A stretch of 64,000 nucleotides of DNA from Isoetes taiwanensis (lineage: Eukaryota > Streptophyta > Lycopodiopsida > Isoetales > Isoetaceae), in contig JAJEKV010000030.1 of assembly GCA_021234155.1 (NCBI GenBank), positions 1,812,333-1,876,332 of the forward strand. The letters are read 5' to 3'. Positions 46,815 to 59,515 of this stretch are shown piece by piece (the first letter of the stretch is position 1; every line of letters starts with the position of its first letter). The translations under genes and the position numbers were made by a program. Under the pieces are notes generated by a model. It was not told the DNA's origin. It was given only the letters and a program-made list of their open reading frames with translations, and searched no databases.

Positions 46815-47600
46815 GATTGCAGGGAACTATAGAAAAATGAATTTACAGAAAATTGATTTCAAGAATGATCTTGAGAAATTTGACAACAGCACCTTCCATT
46901 TGATGCAGGGATTTCGAAGAAAGAGACGTCTTCTTCGATGGCAGCGTGCTTCATGCTTCAAGTTTTGGCGCCATGGAGTTGTTTGATTCCAACGTGTACC
47001 GTTGATGTGGCATATTGTTCCCTCCTTAGTGCGATATGAATCTTCGGGCACCCACCTCCACCGAAACCTGCCCCAAATATGCCTAGCGAGTTCAGTCGTT
47101 GTCTCTAGTGCGATCCCAGCCTTATATAAGAATGAAAGGTAGACGTGCCAGCAATGGTGAACTTAAGGGTAGAATGAATTTAATGAATCAGAAATTCAAA
47201 CAGATGAGTCAAATATCTATTTTTTGATATCAACAAGTTCTCTCGAAGGTGCTCCATCAATTATCACCATCTCTTCAAAGGGAAGGGGGTCCTAACACTG
47301 TTATGGTGATACCTAAAACTCTACGGTGCATTCAACATGCGTGCACAAAGTGTTCCTAATGCTGATATCCTCTAGCAAGCATGGTACACGCATAAGCTAG
47401 AATAGTGCATGCATTCACATACAACTATTTATGCCATTATGGTGCCCAGATCCACCTGATTTTTGCATTCAGATCCACCTGATTAGTGCATTCAGATACC
47501 ACTAGAATAATTTACAACTTCATGGCACAAACAAAATCAATGTTCAAGACAATGACATCAAATCTGTCTGAATCTGCAAAGTAAATTACAATATAACCTT
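46815..47600. other. non-coding, no gene seen
   Basis: Probably the 3' flank of the kinase gene; CAGATCCACCTGATT occurs twice near 47448-47485. Nothing else stands out. Confidence 0.5.
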
Positions 47601-50600
47601 TTACAAACTGAGAAATTCGAGACGAACATTTGCCTCATCTTTGTAAACATCATCAACTGATTTTGGCCTCTTGCTTTTAGCTTCACTTTCGTCAGAGCTC
47701 CCTGCACTATCATCATTTTCTTGGGCCTCATGAAACGCATCATTTTCTTCATGGTTTTGACTGTTATACAAATCAGAAGCAACAACATTTACTTGTGCAT
47801 TTACATGCTTACATGAGAGACTTGTAATAGAACTTAAAGAGTGACTGGAATTTTCTATAGCTGGAAGGTCTGTATCCATGGGTTCGTCATGATAAACGGG
47901 TGCTGCTACTAGAGGAATGTCATCTTCATCTTCTTCTTGTTGCATTTCTGACTCCATCGTTCTTTTTGTTCTCCTCCTTTGTCTTTCGGGATGAGTGGAT
48001 GCTTGGACTGCTGCTGCTTGATGCTTCTCCAATGCTGCAAGTTTATTCTCCTCTCTCATTTTTCTGGCTTCCTCTCCTCTCTTTTTCTCCCTTTCCTTAA
48101 CCTCATTTCTTTCTTCTTGAAGTGACTTTTCTTCTTCCATTTGTTGTTGCCTGACCTGTGTTGCAACTTCGCATTGTCTTTGGTATTCTAACCTTGCACA
48201 ACCTTGTGGAATCAAATCTATAAAAGAAACATTAGAACCTGATAACAAAGTAATTGTGCATTTTAAGAATTCCCTAACCTTCTTTTGTTTGTGCAACATC
48301 ATTATCTCCAACGATATTTTGTTGAGGTAAATCTGATGCAACTCTTTTAGACTCAGCCGGACCTGCAAAAGAAACATATCTATCACCTTATCCAGAAATA
48401 TCATGTAGCAGTTTATCATACAGCAGTGGGCGTACTTTGTTGCGGTTGGGCAGAGAAAAGTAATTTGTGATTGTCCTCATTGCAATAAAAAACAACGCCC
48501 CCTAAATCTTCCTCCTCGACGAGATTTAATTCGCTTCCTCCATCAATGATGATCTTGATAGAAGGGACATGATGCTTGGATAATTGCCTCAGATAATTAG
48601 CAGAAATATAGAGATGGTCAAACATATCAGGACTGACGTCTCCAATTGAAGGCAATATGTCAATAGAGGGAGATAGTCTTAGACCAATGGTAAGACCAGG
48701 CAGCGCTTTCCTGAGCTGCTGCAACTGCATATTAACATGAATAGGCTTCACAGTACCATGGTATTGAATATAAATGCCGTTGAAGATTTCATAGACTTGT
48801 AGAAATTCCGATATGAACTCTAATGATTCATCTCCCAGAATGTCCTGGTGAGAAGTGTGAATGCCAAGAAAAAGGTTAAACGTTTTGCTCTGATCTATTA
48901 GGAGTTTCTTAAATTGCCCAACCACTCCTAGATCTTGCGGTAGATTTCCAAATGGCTTATTTTGAGGATCCACCCCATCATCTTCTGTAAAAGGCCTGGA
49001 TATGCTGTTCCACTCATCCATCAAGTGAGCACGGCCAGAATCATCAATGTTTATGCACGGAAATATTATGTCATTTAGTTGGCCGCCGATAGGAAGAAAT
49101 TTGAGGTTACGTTTCTTGAAGAACGAGAGCTCAAAAACCAGGAAAATTCTGACGGTTTTTCTTCTAGTGGAAGTTAAGACCTCATGAATTGGAGTAAAAA
49201 ACTGGGATTGTTGTGACTCTGTTACTTCAGGAACTGGGGTTGGAGGAGCTTTGCCAGTTAGAAGCTCTTCCTTGATACGCCACAATTCTTCGCAAATAAA
49301 TCTAAACGTAGGATGATTTTTATCATTGCTCTCCAAGCAACTAGCTATCAACTCCTTCGCGTTCTTACAAATCTCCATTTCTGTAACTTTCTTTTTCAGC
49401 TCCTCGCTCTCATTACTTTTTTCAAGTTCACTCTGTCCAGTGAGAATTTGGTAACACACTATCCCAAAACTAAAGACATCAACCTTGTTGCTGTACTTCC
49501 CGTGCTTCAATTCAGGTGCCATATAGAGGCATGTGCCTATCATATTTGTATTAGTAGAATCTGCGCTGAAATTTGTTTTAACCGTGCCAAAGTCAACGAT
49601 CTTAGTAGAATCTGCGCTGAAATTTGTTTTAGCCGTGCCAAAGTCAGCGATCTTAATAAGAAAACTTTCGCCTCTTTTAGTGACCAGAATGTTGGCGGGC
49701 TTCATATCTCTATGAGCCACTTCACTTCTATGCAAGTATTCCATTCCTTTTGCAATCTGGAGCATGATTTCTACAGCCTGCCCCAATTCTAGGCGGTTTT
49801 CAAGGTTTTTCAAGAGCTTTTTAAGGTTTGTGTCCATTAGCTCCAAAACAAGACAATTATTGGATCTATCGCCAGGGAAGAGGGACCTTTTTTCCCTCTT
49901 GAAATGGCCTATTATCTGCACTATATGAGGGGAACTAGAATCAATGGTCGTCAATTTTTTTAACGCAAGAATTTCTTTCTCAAAGGATTCATCTTCAGGA
50001 AGAAAACATTTCACGGCTACTGGAAAGGCACCCCACAGTTTGTGTTTATGGACTTTCCCAAAGGTACCTTCTCCCAGAAATTCCTTTTCTGGGGATAGAT
50101 CCGTGCTCTTAAGCAATGGTATATCAGGCTGCGTTAAAACTTTATCAAGATAATTTTTTATCTTTTTGGGGATAAGCCTATGCCTAAATGAAGACTTTAA
50201 ACTCTCCTCCAAATAAATCTTATCGCTTTCATGAGCTGCTGTAAGATTGATCTGGCAAAACTTGCAGTCATCCTTAATTTTCTCATCTACCGTGATTAAG
50301 CGATCAATCATTTCAGAGTATCTACTCACATCGTCAATAATTTCACGAAATTGACAAAAACTGCCTAGAATGATGGAAATCAGACCTGAAGAAGCTATGC
50401 TTGACTCTGCACAGGACCTGAGGATGTGCAAGCCCTCATCCTCCAACACTCTAACCAGCTCTTTTCCAACTGGATCTGCTGCCATCTGTGACTGCAGTAC
50501 TTCCTTGAGTCGTTTAGCATATTCTACTACTGAATAGACCAGGGATTGAAACACAAGACACTGCTTTTTAAAGATCAGTTTGTCACTCCGAAAAGTGCTT

Positions 50601-50626
50601 GGGGCCAAAAATGTGTGGAAAGCCAT
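47601..50626 (-). CDS. Ser/Thr-type protein kinase with helical N-terminus, barrel-like domain and coiled-coil tail
   Basis: Exon 1 (50626-48436) encodes most of the protein: helical N-terminus (residues 1-170), kinase domain with GEGTFG (185-190), VAVK (Lys206), HRDMKPAN (305-312), DFG (328-330), APE (370-372) and DVFSFG (383-388), then a domain of about 240 residues with FNGIYIQYHGTVKP and KIIIDGG, resembling a TIM-barrel/GH18-like fold (inference). The ORF could stop at 48416, but a donor at 48435 joins exon 2 (48362-48279) and exon 3 (48217-47601) with consistent phases, adding PAESKRVASDLPQQN, DLIPQGCARLEY, a charged coiled coil (EEEKSLQEERNEVKEREKK), NLS-like RQRRRTKR and an acidic tail. 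The activation segment has a 51-bp tandem duplication giving two DFGT motifs (328 and 345). A LINE lies just upstream. Substrate unknown. Confidence 0.75.
49554..49655 (-). repeat. 51-bp in-frame tandem duplication in the kinase activation segment
   Basis: Two adjacent copies of a unit encoding KI(A/V)DFGT(A/V)KTNFSADST, differing by a few substitutions. It keeps the frame and duplicates the DFG motif. Confidence 0.92.
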
Positions 50627-50639
50627 CTCTGGTTTCCAA

Positions 50640-52437
50640 TCTCCTGCTATGGATTTTATTAGGTTCTGGATTAATAAAAGTAAACCCTTAGAAAGTCCCT
50701 CCCTTAAGCACCAGCTCCCCAGACACTTTCTATGAGTTTCAAATGTGCAGCTAATACTTCTCCTCTCCTTAGAAGTATCTTTAAAGCATGGGAGAAAAGT
50801 GGCTGCTAACTTTACTCATGACAAATTGTCTAATTCATTGAGAGATACTTCCATATTCTGGTCTCTGTGATGGCCCCTCCCTCCTACTCGCTATGGCTAT
50901 CGTCACCCCACATGTTACAAAAATGGCACTCTGCTAATATTTTGCATGTCAAAGACCTCATTGATGATGAGGAAAATTGGATTCCTTGGGAAATGATTAA
51001 GAAGAAAGTTGGAGGTGCTACTCACGAGATCGATTTATAAAGAAAGTGGTGCTCACCTACTCCCCTTTCTTAGGCAAAAGATGGCAAGGGGAGAGTCACT
51101 CCCCCACGAATTGGTTTTCAAGGTTAAAAGGAGCTACAAAGTATCTAAGATTTACCGGGCATGCCTTCCCCTGGAAAAGCGAAAAGCATGCCTCTCTCTC
51201 GAGGCTTATCTTCCAAGAATTTCAAGAAAATTCTCGGTCTAAATTTGAAATCTATGCTTGCCCTAAGATAAAAGTGTTCTCTTGGCTCATCACCCACGCG
51301 TGCTATCACGAGTAACACTAACATGATCAAGAGAAACTTTAAGACTGTCCATAGTGCCCTCTGCCAGCTCTGTAACAATCATGATGAATCTGTGCTACAC
51401 ATTTTCACTTGCCAAAGGATCCAGGACTTTTGGAGATGGTTGACTCGGTCGGGCCTGAAAATCCCTGATTTCGATTCCATAACCAGTATTTCTCAATTCT
51501 TTCAGCTCCAGAATTCCAGTGTCAATTGTACAGTCCTACAACTAGCCCTCTGGATTGTTTGGAAACATAGGAATAATGTGGCTCTGGCAAACAGGAAGTG
51601 TGACCTTAATTGGATGAAGCTCAATTTCCAATTTGAACTTATTAGATGTGCTATGGCTCATAAAGCCCTTAAATTGGAGAAGTTTGATACGGATTGGTTG
51701 AATTGGGGCTCCTTCAAGTCTACTTTCTTTACTATTCATTCTGACTCTCTGATTGACTTGAATGCCTTTGTGGATTGCAGCCTTTTTGAGAATATGTGGT
51801 TCGGTATTCAGGGGATCAATCCTACCGGATGATGTTCCTACCCACCATTCGGGGGCCCTCGTCAAGTCGCCGAGCTACGTTTAGGCTTAAATTCTTCTTT
51901 GAAGGAAGCATACAATGCACACATTCTCCACAAGTTCATTGGAGCCAACAACCGAAAGCTTCTTCTTGAAAGGCGTTCTCTTGCTTGCGGTCTATGTATT
52001 ACTACCATAAAGGCAGATGTGAGGCTTGCGGCTGGTGTGTTATTGGATATTATCCGGTACCCATTGAAGAGTTATCTGCTGCTGACCCCCTCACGGGCTG
52101 AGATTAATTGGATGGCCCCCTTGCTTTTCAATGCCCCTTAATGCTACACACTCTTTCCCCGGATCTTCCCACTATCCCGGGATTCTCTACTGAACTTATC
52201 CCCTACCCCGTGTTCTGCTTTCCCCTACCAGGTTCCCAAAACTCTGTCTCCCCATCCCCGGCATATGGTACGTGAAGATGATCCCGTTTTGACGGACTTT
52301 TCGTTGCCAATGGACAATTGGTTATTTTGTCTATATTTTATTTTCTCTGATATGGGCTTTGAGCCTTATTTTGTATGTACTTAAGTTATGATTAATATAA
52401 TCCTTCCTTTCCCTCAAAAAAAAAAAAAAAAAAAAAA
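50640..52437 (+). mobile_element. decayed LINE with poly-A tail
   Basis: Ends in an A run at 52416-52437. Plus-strand pieces include KVKRSYKVSKIYR, IYACPKIKVFSWLITHACYH and the ORF 51323-51832 with HSALCQLCNNHDESVLHIFT, FWRWLTRSGLKIPDFDS and ALWIVWKHRNNVAL: the zinc-binding and C-terminal region of a plant LINE protein. An early region near 50810 reads KLSNSLRDTSIFWS. The 5' border is placed by the end of kinase homology and is approximate; no target duplication was recognised. Confidence 0.7.
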
Positions 52438-52588
52438 GAATTGTGCTCTGGGAGGCAAAACCGAATATCCAATGCATCGATCTGTAACCGATGATTCGCC
52501 CAGCTCCATTCCTTGCTTGACTGTACTCATCCAATTAGAACGCTGCCCTGCCACCACTTTTCAACTGCAAAAGATAAGAGTTACTATG

Positions 52589-52807
52589 CTATGGTATTGC
52601 TATAGAATAGACCAGGGATTGGAACACAAGACACTGCTCTTTATAGATCAGCTTTTCACTTTGAATTGTGACAGTGGAGGCAAATACAACATCCCTTACA
52701 TCCTCAGACAGATCCGATGAAAGTGATCCAATTATGAAAACGCGGTGGCCTTTGTGCCGAAGACTTTTCAACTGCCCAATCTCAGAAAGAGAGAGGATAT
52801 TTCGCAC
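52589..52807 (-). pseudogene. kinase-gene N-terminal fragment
   Basis: Encodes SEKLIYKEQCLVFQSLVYSI, nearly the same as SDKLIFKKQCLVFQSLVYSV at residues 14-33 of the kinase at 50626; the DNA is also closely similar (52606-52660 versus 50530-50585). Upstream residues (EIGQLKSLRHKGHRVFIIGS) differ from the intact gene. It lies beyond the LINE, so it is either a duplicated 5' exon or a piece of another family member. Confidence 0.7.
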
Positions 52808-54480
52808 AATTTCACAATTTCACCGTTGGACCCACTAACGTTTGATAGACTCCTCATCCGGATCTAGATCTCTAGATATAGATATCAAAACATATATAAT
52901 TGATGGACGTCCGCGTGGAAACAAATTATGCATCCTAAAGTATAGCGCATGTTTTTCCCGGACTTTTTTTTGAAGAGAAAAATTAAGAAAAATATCGGGC
53001 GCCACTTTGGCGCCGAGATAATCTTTCACGACGCCTCTCTATGCTTTCTGGCTAGAGCACGCGAGCAGCCCCAAATCGGGCTTGGAGCAGGTACTCCGGT
53101 TTGCCTATTTCAAAAGCCATTACGCCAAAGAAGAATCATCAGCCCCAAAATGAGGACCTTTGTCACCGTTCTCCAAAACATTCCCCTTTTTGCCTTCATT
53201 GTCTACTGATACTTCTGTTACTGTTGCTTACCCTAAATTAGAACGAGAAGCAAAATTCAACAGACAATCCGGCAAGTTCATAGCCGACTCTTTAATTGCA
53301 TGATATAGGGCAGATAGAAGAACCAAAGGGCCGATTTGAGCATAAGAGACCACATCCCGAATATAACTTGTGGGTTTTCTCGATTCATGAAGGGCAGTAT
53401 GATGGGCCCAGCCGGCTTGCACAGGCACCTTCATCTCCTCTCTACACAGCTTCACAGTGAAGATAGAAACAAATGTAAGATTTGAACAGTAACTCCAGCA
53501 GACCAAGCGTCCTCGTACCTCTTATTCCGATTCTACTCTTTTTGCTTTCTTGATTCACCGACCTCTTTGCCAGGTCATCCCTATATTTTCTCTTTCAGTG
53601 GTTATTTGGTTATTTTCCTGTGGTGGTACACGCTGCATTTTACCAACAACTGGTATGAAAAATGATGGTAAATTCAGTGGTTATTTGGTTATTTTCCTGT
53701 GGTGGTACACGCTGCATTTTACCAACAACTGGTATGAAAAATGATGGTAGATTTACTTTATGTTTGCAGTACTAGAAGCCCTATTTACAGGTTGATTCAC
53801 TCAAATATCTATTTTGCGTTGCTAGTGCTCAAGCAAGCTCCAATAAACAACAGCTTTGTAATTTCTGTGGCATTAAATGCTGAATTTGATGAAAGTTTTT
53901 GGTTGCTTGAACCACATGCATGGTTGATCTCTCAAAAGAGGATGCAAATGCAAGCTCCTCATCGATCATAGAGCTAAAAGGGCTTTTTGAATCCAGCTCA
54001 TTCTTTTTCCATTTTCTTGCCGATATTATCATCACTGAGGATGATAATATCGCTACTACCAAATGTTTTGTGTTCTCTTATGAACAATTTGAGATTGATC
54101 TATTTGAAGGTGGTCCATGATTTCAAGTCCAAAACAGTGATTTGTCTTAGGTATTCCATTTCGGCTTTTCTAGAGTTGTATTTAAACCATAGACTAGACA
54201 AAGATAGAAATGGAATAAAATCCCATTTAACTCAACGTTATGTACTGTATTTCAGCCTCTTGAAAATTGTATACTTCTATTAGTCATGACTCACATACAA
54301 TTTAATCTTCTATAATAAAATGCTAGAAAACATTTAGATTGGTCTATGTGCTCGAAATTACATTTCCACTTTGTGCAACATTAACAAGCCCGAGGAAACA
54401 ATACAAACCTTGCAAGCAAACTGAACAAATTTGTCTAACAAAAAGTCGTTACTAAACAAGTATTTCACTACTCTTGAACA
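52808..54480. other. mostly non-coding, with a 78-bp tandem duplication
   Basis: A perfect or near-perfect 78-bp duplication covers 53597-53752 (unit starts TTCAGTGGTTATTTGGTTAT). Around 54016-54050 GATATTATCATC faces GATGATAATATC, an exact 12-bp inverted repeat. No gene supported. Confidence 0.65.
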
Positions 54481-54948
54481 TTAGGAATAGGTCCAATCAC
54501 AAGAGTATGGAACCAAAGAAATGTTCGCGGCGGCCTTGGCCGCCGCGATAAATTTCTTGTAAATATTAATCGTTTTTTCCATGTATTGTATTATGGCGTT
54601 CCGGTCATCTTTTATTGCGTACCATCGATGTGGGGAATATTCCTGGCATTGTACCAGATCGATGGCCCACATCATTTACAACTAAAGCCAGACAAACTTT
54701 TCCAATGGTGCACCTTGACCTCAATGGTCCAAAACCACAATATCATTAAATGAAAGAAATTACATAAACCTTGGTAGACCGGATTTGCCACCATGGGTTG
54801 GCCTCATCTTGAATGAATAGAGGCTTGGAGGCCGGATTAAAGAAAGCAGATGATCTGCAACAGAAGTGTGTATGTATTCTATGTATCTGCTGGCAGTAGA
54901 AGCCGTTCCCATGCCTTCCTGCAACCTACAATTTCTCTGCCTTTGCAA
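54481..54948 (-). other. possible small gene fragments, unrecognised
   Basis: Two minus-strand ORFs (54948-54760 and 54675-54481) give plausible protein text (SVADHLLSLIRPPSLYSFKM; VQCQEYSPHRWYAIKDDRNA) in a spacing that would fit exons, but I recognise no family and the splice sites are not obvious. Confidence 0.2.
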
Positions 54949-55029
54949 ACTGCCAATCTCCCGTTTACGCGACCGAAATGCTCGTTTTCCTTTTGAAAAA
55001 ACCTTTCGTTCCTCTGTTCCAGATCACGA

Positions 55030-55140
55030 AGCCCATCACGAAGCTTTATAACAGAACATTGATTTTCCGCTCAATTGGAATGTGACAGCCCATCACTAAG
55101 CTTTAAAACAGAGCATTGATTTTTCGCCCAATTGCAATAT
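55030..55140. repeat. tandem duplication, period about 66 bp
   Basis: GCCCATCAC(G/T)AAGCTTTA with AACAGA(A/G)CATTGATTTT occurs at about 55031 and 55089, each followed by a CAATTG word; several differences. Confidence 0.8.
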
Positions 55141-58100
55141 ACAGCAGGCCATTTCAACCAATTTGGATGACCAACACGAAAAATCATTATGCCCAAAGCA
55201 GAATGGGATTTTCTGCTTCAATCCCTGCAAAAACTTTAGCCCGATTTGGCTAATATTAGTCCGATTGGGGATTGAAAGTCCGGTTCAGACCCATCAAATG
55301 GAAAAGGATTGAGAAGTCCGATTTGATCCTGTGAGGTCCGATTTATGGGTTTGCAGTCAAGGATTACACAGCCTTGGTTTAAACAGAGCTGAGCTCCTCA
55401 TGTTTTGGCCCATTAAATGAAACAGGTTTCTAATCAAGGGCGTCTAATCTGTAGACATATAGAATCACAATTCCAAGCCTGTGAACTTCACTTTTCGGAA
55501 GGCATCTCCTCATCCGCATCCTCGTTGATGTTCACCAACCTCTGCGGTCTTCGGCGGCACGGCCTCGCCCCACGCCCGGCCTCCACACTGAACAAGAATT
55601 CCAAGCCCCTCTAACCTTCTCGCCCGGCCGTCTCTGAAAGCGACCACTCTCGCCTACGCCCTCTGACCCACCATGCACACACACACAGGAATTCTATGAA
55701 GGTCAACCAGGCTCACCAACATCCTCCATCGTCCTCCAAGCTCCTGCAATCGGCTCAGCCAACCGGAATCCTTCAACGCTGCTATCAGAGGAGAAAGCAC
55801 ACTGCTTTGTGTGCAACAAACCGGCCATCTCTGGCCCACACACGCGAAGGTTCATTCGCCTTCCTCTCGCAGACGGCGCCCTCTGGACACATACCACAGG
55901 GCATGACAGGAATTGGCTCGTGCTTTCCAAATTTGGTTTTCTACAATTGAGCCTTTGCAAAAAGATCCATGCAAAAAGGGAGTTGCAAAGCACCCAAAAT
56001 AGCAATAACCACTCAAGCTCCTCCCACATGGCAAATTATACCATTTTTTATACAATACCATACTGAAATCATAGTCCTAACCACTGCCAGAAAACCCTCC
56101 CCCAACCCAAAACGAATTAGGCAAAGTATATGCCACATGATTATTGTATCTTGATTTAGGCCCTTTTTCTCGACCTTACAATCTTAAATTTCTCAAAATT
56201 TGATTGGGCGGCCAAATTGGTGGAAATGGGAGAGAAATGTAGGAGGAATCGGGAATGTAGAAGTTTATTAAAAAAAAAAAAGGTGCTGCGCACGGAGGGT
56301 TGCCCTCCATGGCCAGAGAGTGAAGTGGCTTAAGTTGTAGTTGTAGACAATGGAGTGTTTGAATCGAAATTGCTATTTTAAAACATTCACATTTTGTGAA
56401 GGTGATGGTTCCCATTTTGCATTACTAAGTGTGTTGAGGTGTTGTTGGAGTAGGATGCAGTTGGACATATAGGGTAGAATTACCCTATATTTCCAAAAAT
56501 TATCCCAAAAAGCCTCTAGATTCTCCAAGATTCTATGCGATTTTATGAGACTTAGCAAGATTCCATGAAGGCTTCCCCGAATTCCCTTAGGTTCTCCAAG
56601 ATATTATGTATATTCCCATAGATTGACTTAGATTCTCTTAAATTTTATGAGATACCTTTAGATTCGCTTACGTTCTTTTAGATTTTGTAAGATTTTATGA
56701 AGGTTGTAAGAATTTGTGCATTAGAATGAAGTTATAGTTGTTGCATGTTGATGTGGTCGTTGAAATTTATCCATGGAATTCAAGCACCATTGGGTTGATG
56801 CACATGTAAGAGACCATGTGAGAAGAGTTCATGGTTTATTAAGTATATTTGTTCTATCTATAATAATGTGTGAGAAGTGGGTGGTTGTTTGTCTATCATT
56901 AATGTTTCTTCAAGTTTCATGATGCAAATAGAAGGAAGGAAGGAAGAAATGTAAGTGGGCCAAAAGAGTGTACATTAAGACGTTTTTTTATGGTTCATGG
57001 TTATAGTGAAGGTTGTTTATTGTTTAAAGCAGTATTAAATAACCTAAGGTGACTATTCATGGATGTAAAAATTCCACGATTATACTCAGAAAACCCAAAG
57101 TAATTATTTATGATCCTAGAAATTCAATCATTGAGTAAATAGGTGGGTCGCCGCTAGGAGATCTAGTTGTTGTATAGGGTTTATTATTCGGAATTATATT
57201 GTTCTTGTGATGCAAGTGCAAGTAACGATCCAAAGAGATTTATTTTAGATGTAACGGGGCATAAGTTGCAGAATATGCAACGCTCAGCAGCATCTCTCCA
57301 TGTGGGGCTCCAATAACTAAAGTCTATCCCCAAATAACATGCATGACCACAGGGAAAATATAAATAGGCACCGTAAATTTGCCAACTTAGATGCATTTTA
57401 ATTTGATCTCAAACCCTGGATAAGTTACAAAGAACAATATCTTCGCCCATGTAGTAATGCATGTCAGAAGAAAAGTCTGAGCTCAAGAAACATACATGAC
57501 CGTGGGAGATAGTAATGCATGTCAGAAGAAAAGTCTGAGCTCAAGAAACATACATGACCGTGGGAGATAAAACACCTAGTTTATTCAACTGCATCACCTC
57601 CATAAATTCCAAATCATTACTGTAGCTAGCAAGCAAGCAAGTTCCATAATATGCACATCCTAGCACCAGCTCTCCATGCAAACATTCCCCGACTGTTCCC
57701 CTGCAATAAATCAAACCATCACATCAAACAGCGTGCAAGCAAGCTACACAACTTAATTTCATACCAAACCCTCTATAAGTTACAAAGAATACTATCTTCA
57801 CCTATCTAGTAATTACTGAGATTATAATCCACAACAGCTAACCCGCTATGCTATTAGCTCAGATAACGAATTTAGAGGCATATTCTGGGATATCCATAGA
57901 ATATGCCATTCTACCACCTCAACGATTTGCCTTTAGGACAAGCGAACCCAAGATTGAGGGATTTATTTTTACTACATATTCAATCGTAGATTAAACTTGC
58001 TTTAGTTTCTTTGCATCCTAGTTTCTTGTCAATTGTGATCTCAAGCCATCAACACCTTTCCAAAGGTAAACTCTCTTCAATTTTGAAATTCGGTATTGAT

Positions 58101-58295
58101 TAAACTTAATTTACTACAGGATATGAACTTGAATGTAGACCTAAACTTAATTTACTAAAGGATATGAATTTTATTGTAGCAAAGATTTTAGTTCCCACAA
58201 TCTGCAAAATAATTTTTCCTTGTCTTTCTGGTTACTATACAACATTTGATGTGTTTAATAAGATATTATTGGTATTATCATGCGTATAATAAGGG
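55141..58295. other. non-coding, no gene seen
   Basis: Includes an A run near 56270-56282, a stretch (56510-56710) of diverged TTAGATTCTC/AAGATTCTATG words, a GAAGGAAGGAAGGAAG tract (56932), and a perfect 60-bp tandem duplication at 57452-57571 (unit starts GTAATGCATGTCAGAAGAAA). Short ORFs lack motifs. Confidence 0.6.
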
Positions 58296-59416
58296 CTAGG
58301 CATCATTTGGAGGCACTATTGGCGGCTCCCTCCCCAACTGGTTTACCTCTCCCTCTTCATCCTTCATTGCAGGGTGGGAATATGCATTCTCTAAATAAGA
58401 ATTCAAATTCCAGTCACCTTGTGTGGCCCTGTCCAGTATATCTTTTTGCATGGCATCCTAAGAAGAATCAACATAGCAATCATAAACAACATTACAGAAA
58501 TTGATCAGAAACATCAGGACTGCATACCTCTAACGAATAATTATTTTCAAATGCTCCTTCAAATCGACCTTTGCAGTACAGGTGGAAGAGAATAGTAAGT
58601 GCTAAAAGGACAACAAGAAGGGGTACAAAATAGGAGATCATTTTTGTTGCAAACACTCCGATAAGTGTTAATTGTTCGATTATCATAGATGCCATAATGC
58701 GGTTATGTATATGAGGCCAGAATGCTGCTGCACTCTCATATTCTGAATCATAGACATTAATGACTAGATGAAAAGATTGGTGCCATCTCAGAAATATTTG
58801 CATTCCACCAACATATTTCCAACAAGGTTTAACAATTTCCGCAAGAGCTTACCTGGTGACGATAGGCGACATATGCAAATGCAAAATAGATAACAATAAA
58901 TGGCAACACAAATGGTGTCAATATTGCATGTATGAGCCCCAGAAGAAAGTAAAGCTGCACCTGAGCAAAGACACTATCAAAGCTTGCACTACCAGGAGAC
59001 ATGGCTTTCTCTCTGTCTTTCTCTGTTTTGACAATGAACAAGTTTTTCACATAGTATAAAATAAGTTGTTTCAACTGTAGCATATCGCCTGCAACTGCCG
59101 ACCAACCATCTACCATGATATATGTAACGAAAAACGTTGCTTTTATTGGAACGTTATTACCAAGAAGTCTTCTAATCCTGTATTTATCAATTCAATGTAT
59201 TGACATATGTTTAAATGAGATAGCTTGCATAGTGCAAACTTATAGATACAATGCACAATTTCTAAATATAAAACTAACGATCCACAACGTGTTTAAATGA
59301 ATAAACTACTTACCCTGTTGGAGAATCATGAATAAGCGTCTTTAGCTGCTGGAAAGCAGCTTCTGCAATTACGGATGTAAAGAATACGTTGACAACAATG
59401 AAATAGTAATATTTCC
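58296..59416 (-). CDS. OSCA/CSC1-type (DUF221) channel gene, last four exons
   Basis: Exons on the minus strand: 59416-59314 (GKYYYFIVVNVFFTSVIAEA, AFQQLKTLI), 59177-58853 (PIKATFFVTYIMVDGWSAVA, KNLFIVKTEKDREKAMSPGS, VQLYFLLGLIHAILTPFVLP, FAYVAYRHQ), 58763-58528 (INVYDSEYESAAAFWPHIHN, ILFHLYCKGRFEGAFE) and 58388-58296 (NAYSHPAMKDEEGEVNQLGR ... stop). These are the C-terminal membrane segments of plant hyperosmolality-gated calcium channel family proteins, which act in plasma or inner membranes. Splice phases fit except between 59177-58853 and 58763-58528, where canonical GT-AG use leaves the frame one base short; a GC donor at 58848 would restore it with one extra residue. The upstream exons are outside the window because a gypsy element sits in the preceding intron at 59516. 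Confidence 0.85.
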
Positions 59417-59515
59417 CTGTTGTAACTAGTTCAAATTCGACAAGGATATAAAGCCTTCAAGTTTAGACATTATCAGCAGTATTATAGGCAGAACAAGTAG
59501 AAACAACTTGAGCAC

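Noticed and set aside
49313-49792. 159-aa plus-strand ORF
   Set aside because: Antisense shadow of the kinase domain; no motif of its own.
55640-56070. Overlapping ORFs of 84-108 aa on both strands
   Set aside because: No conserved motif or splice structure; GC-rich composition alone opens these frames.
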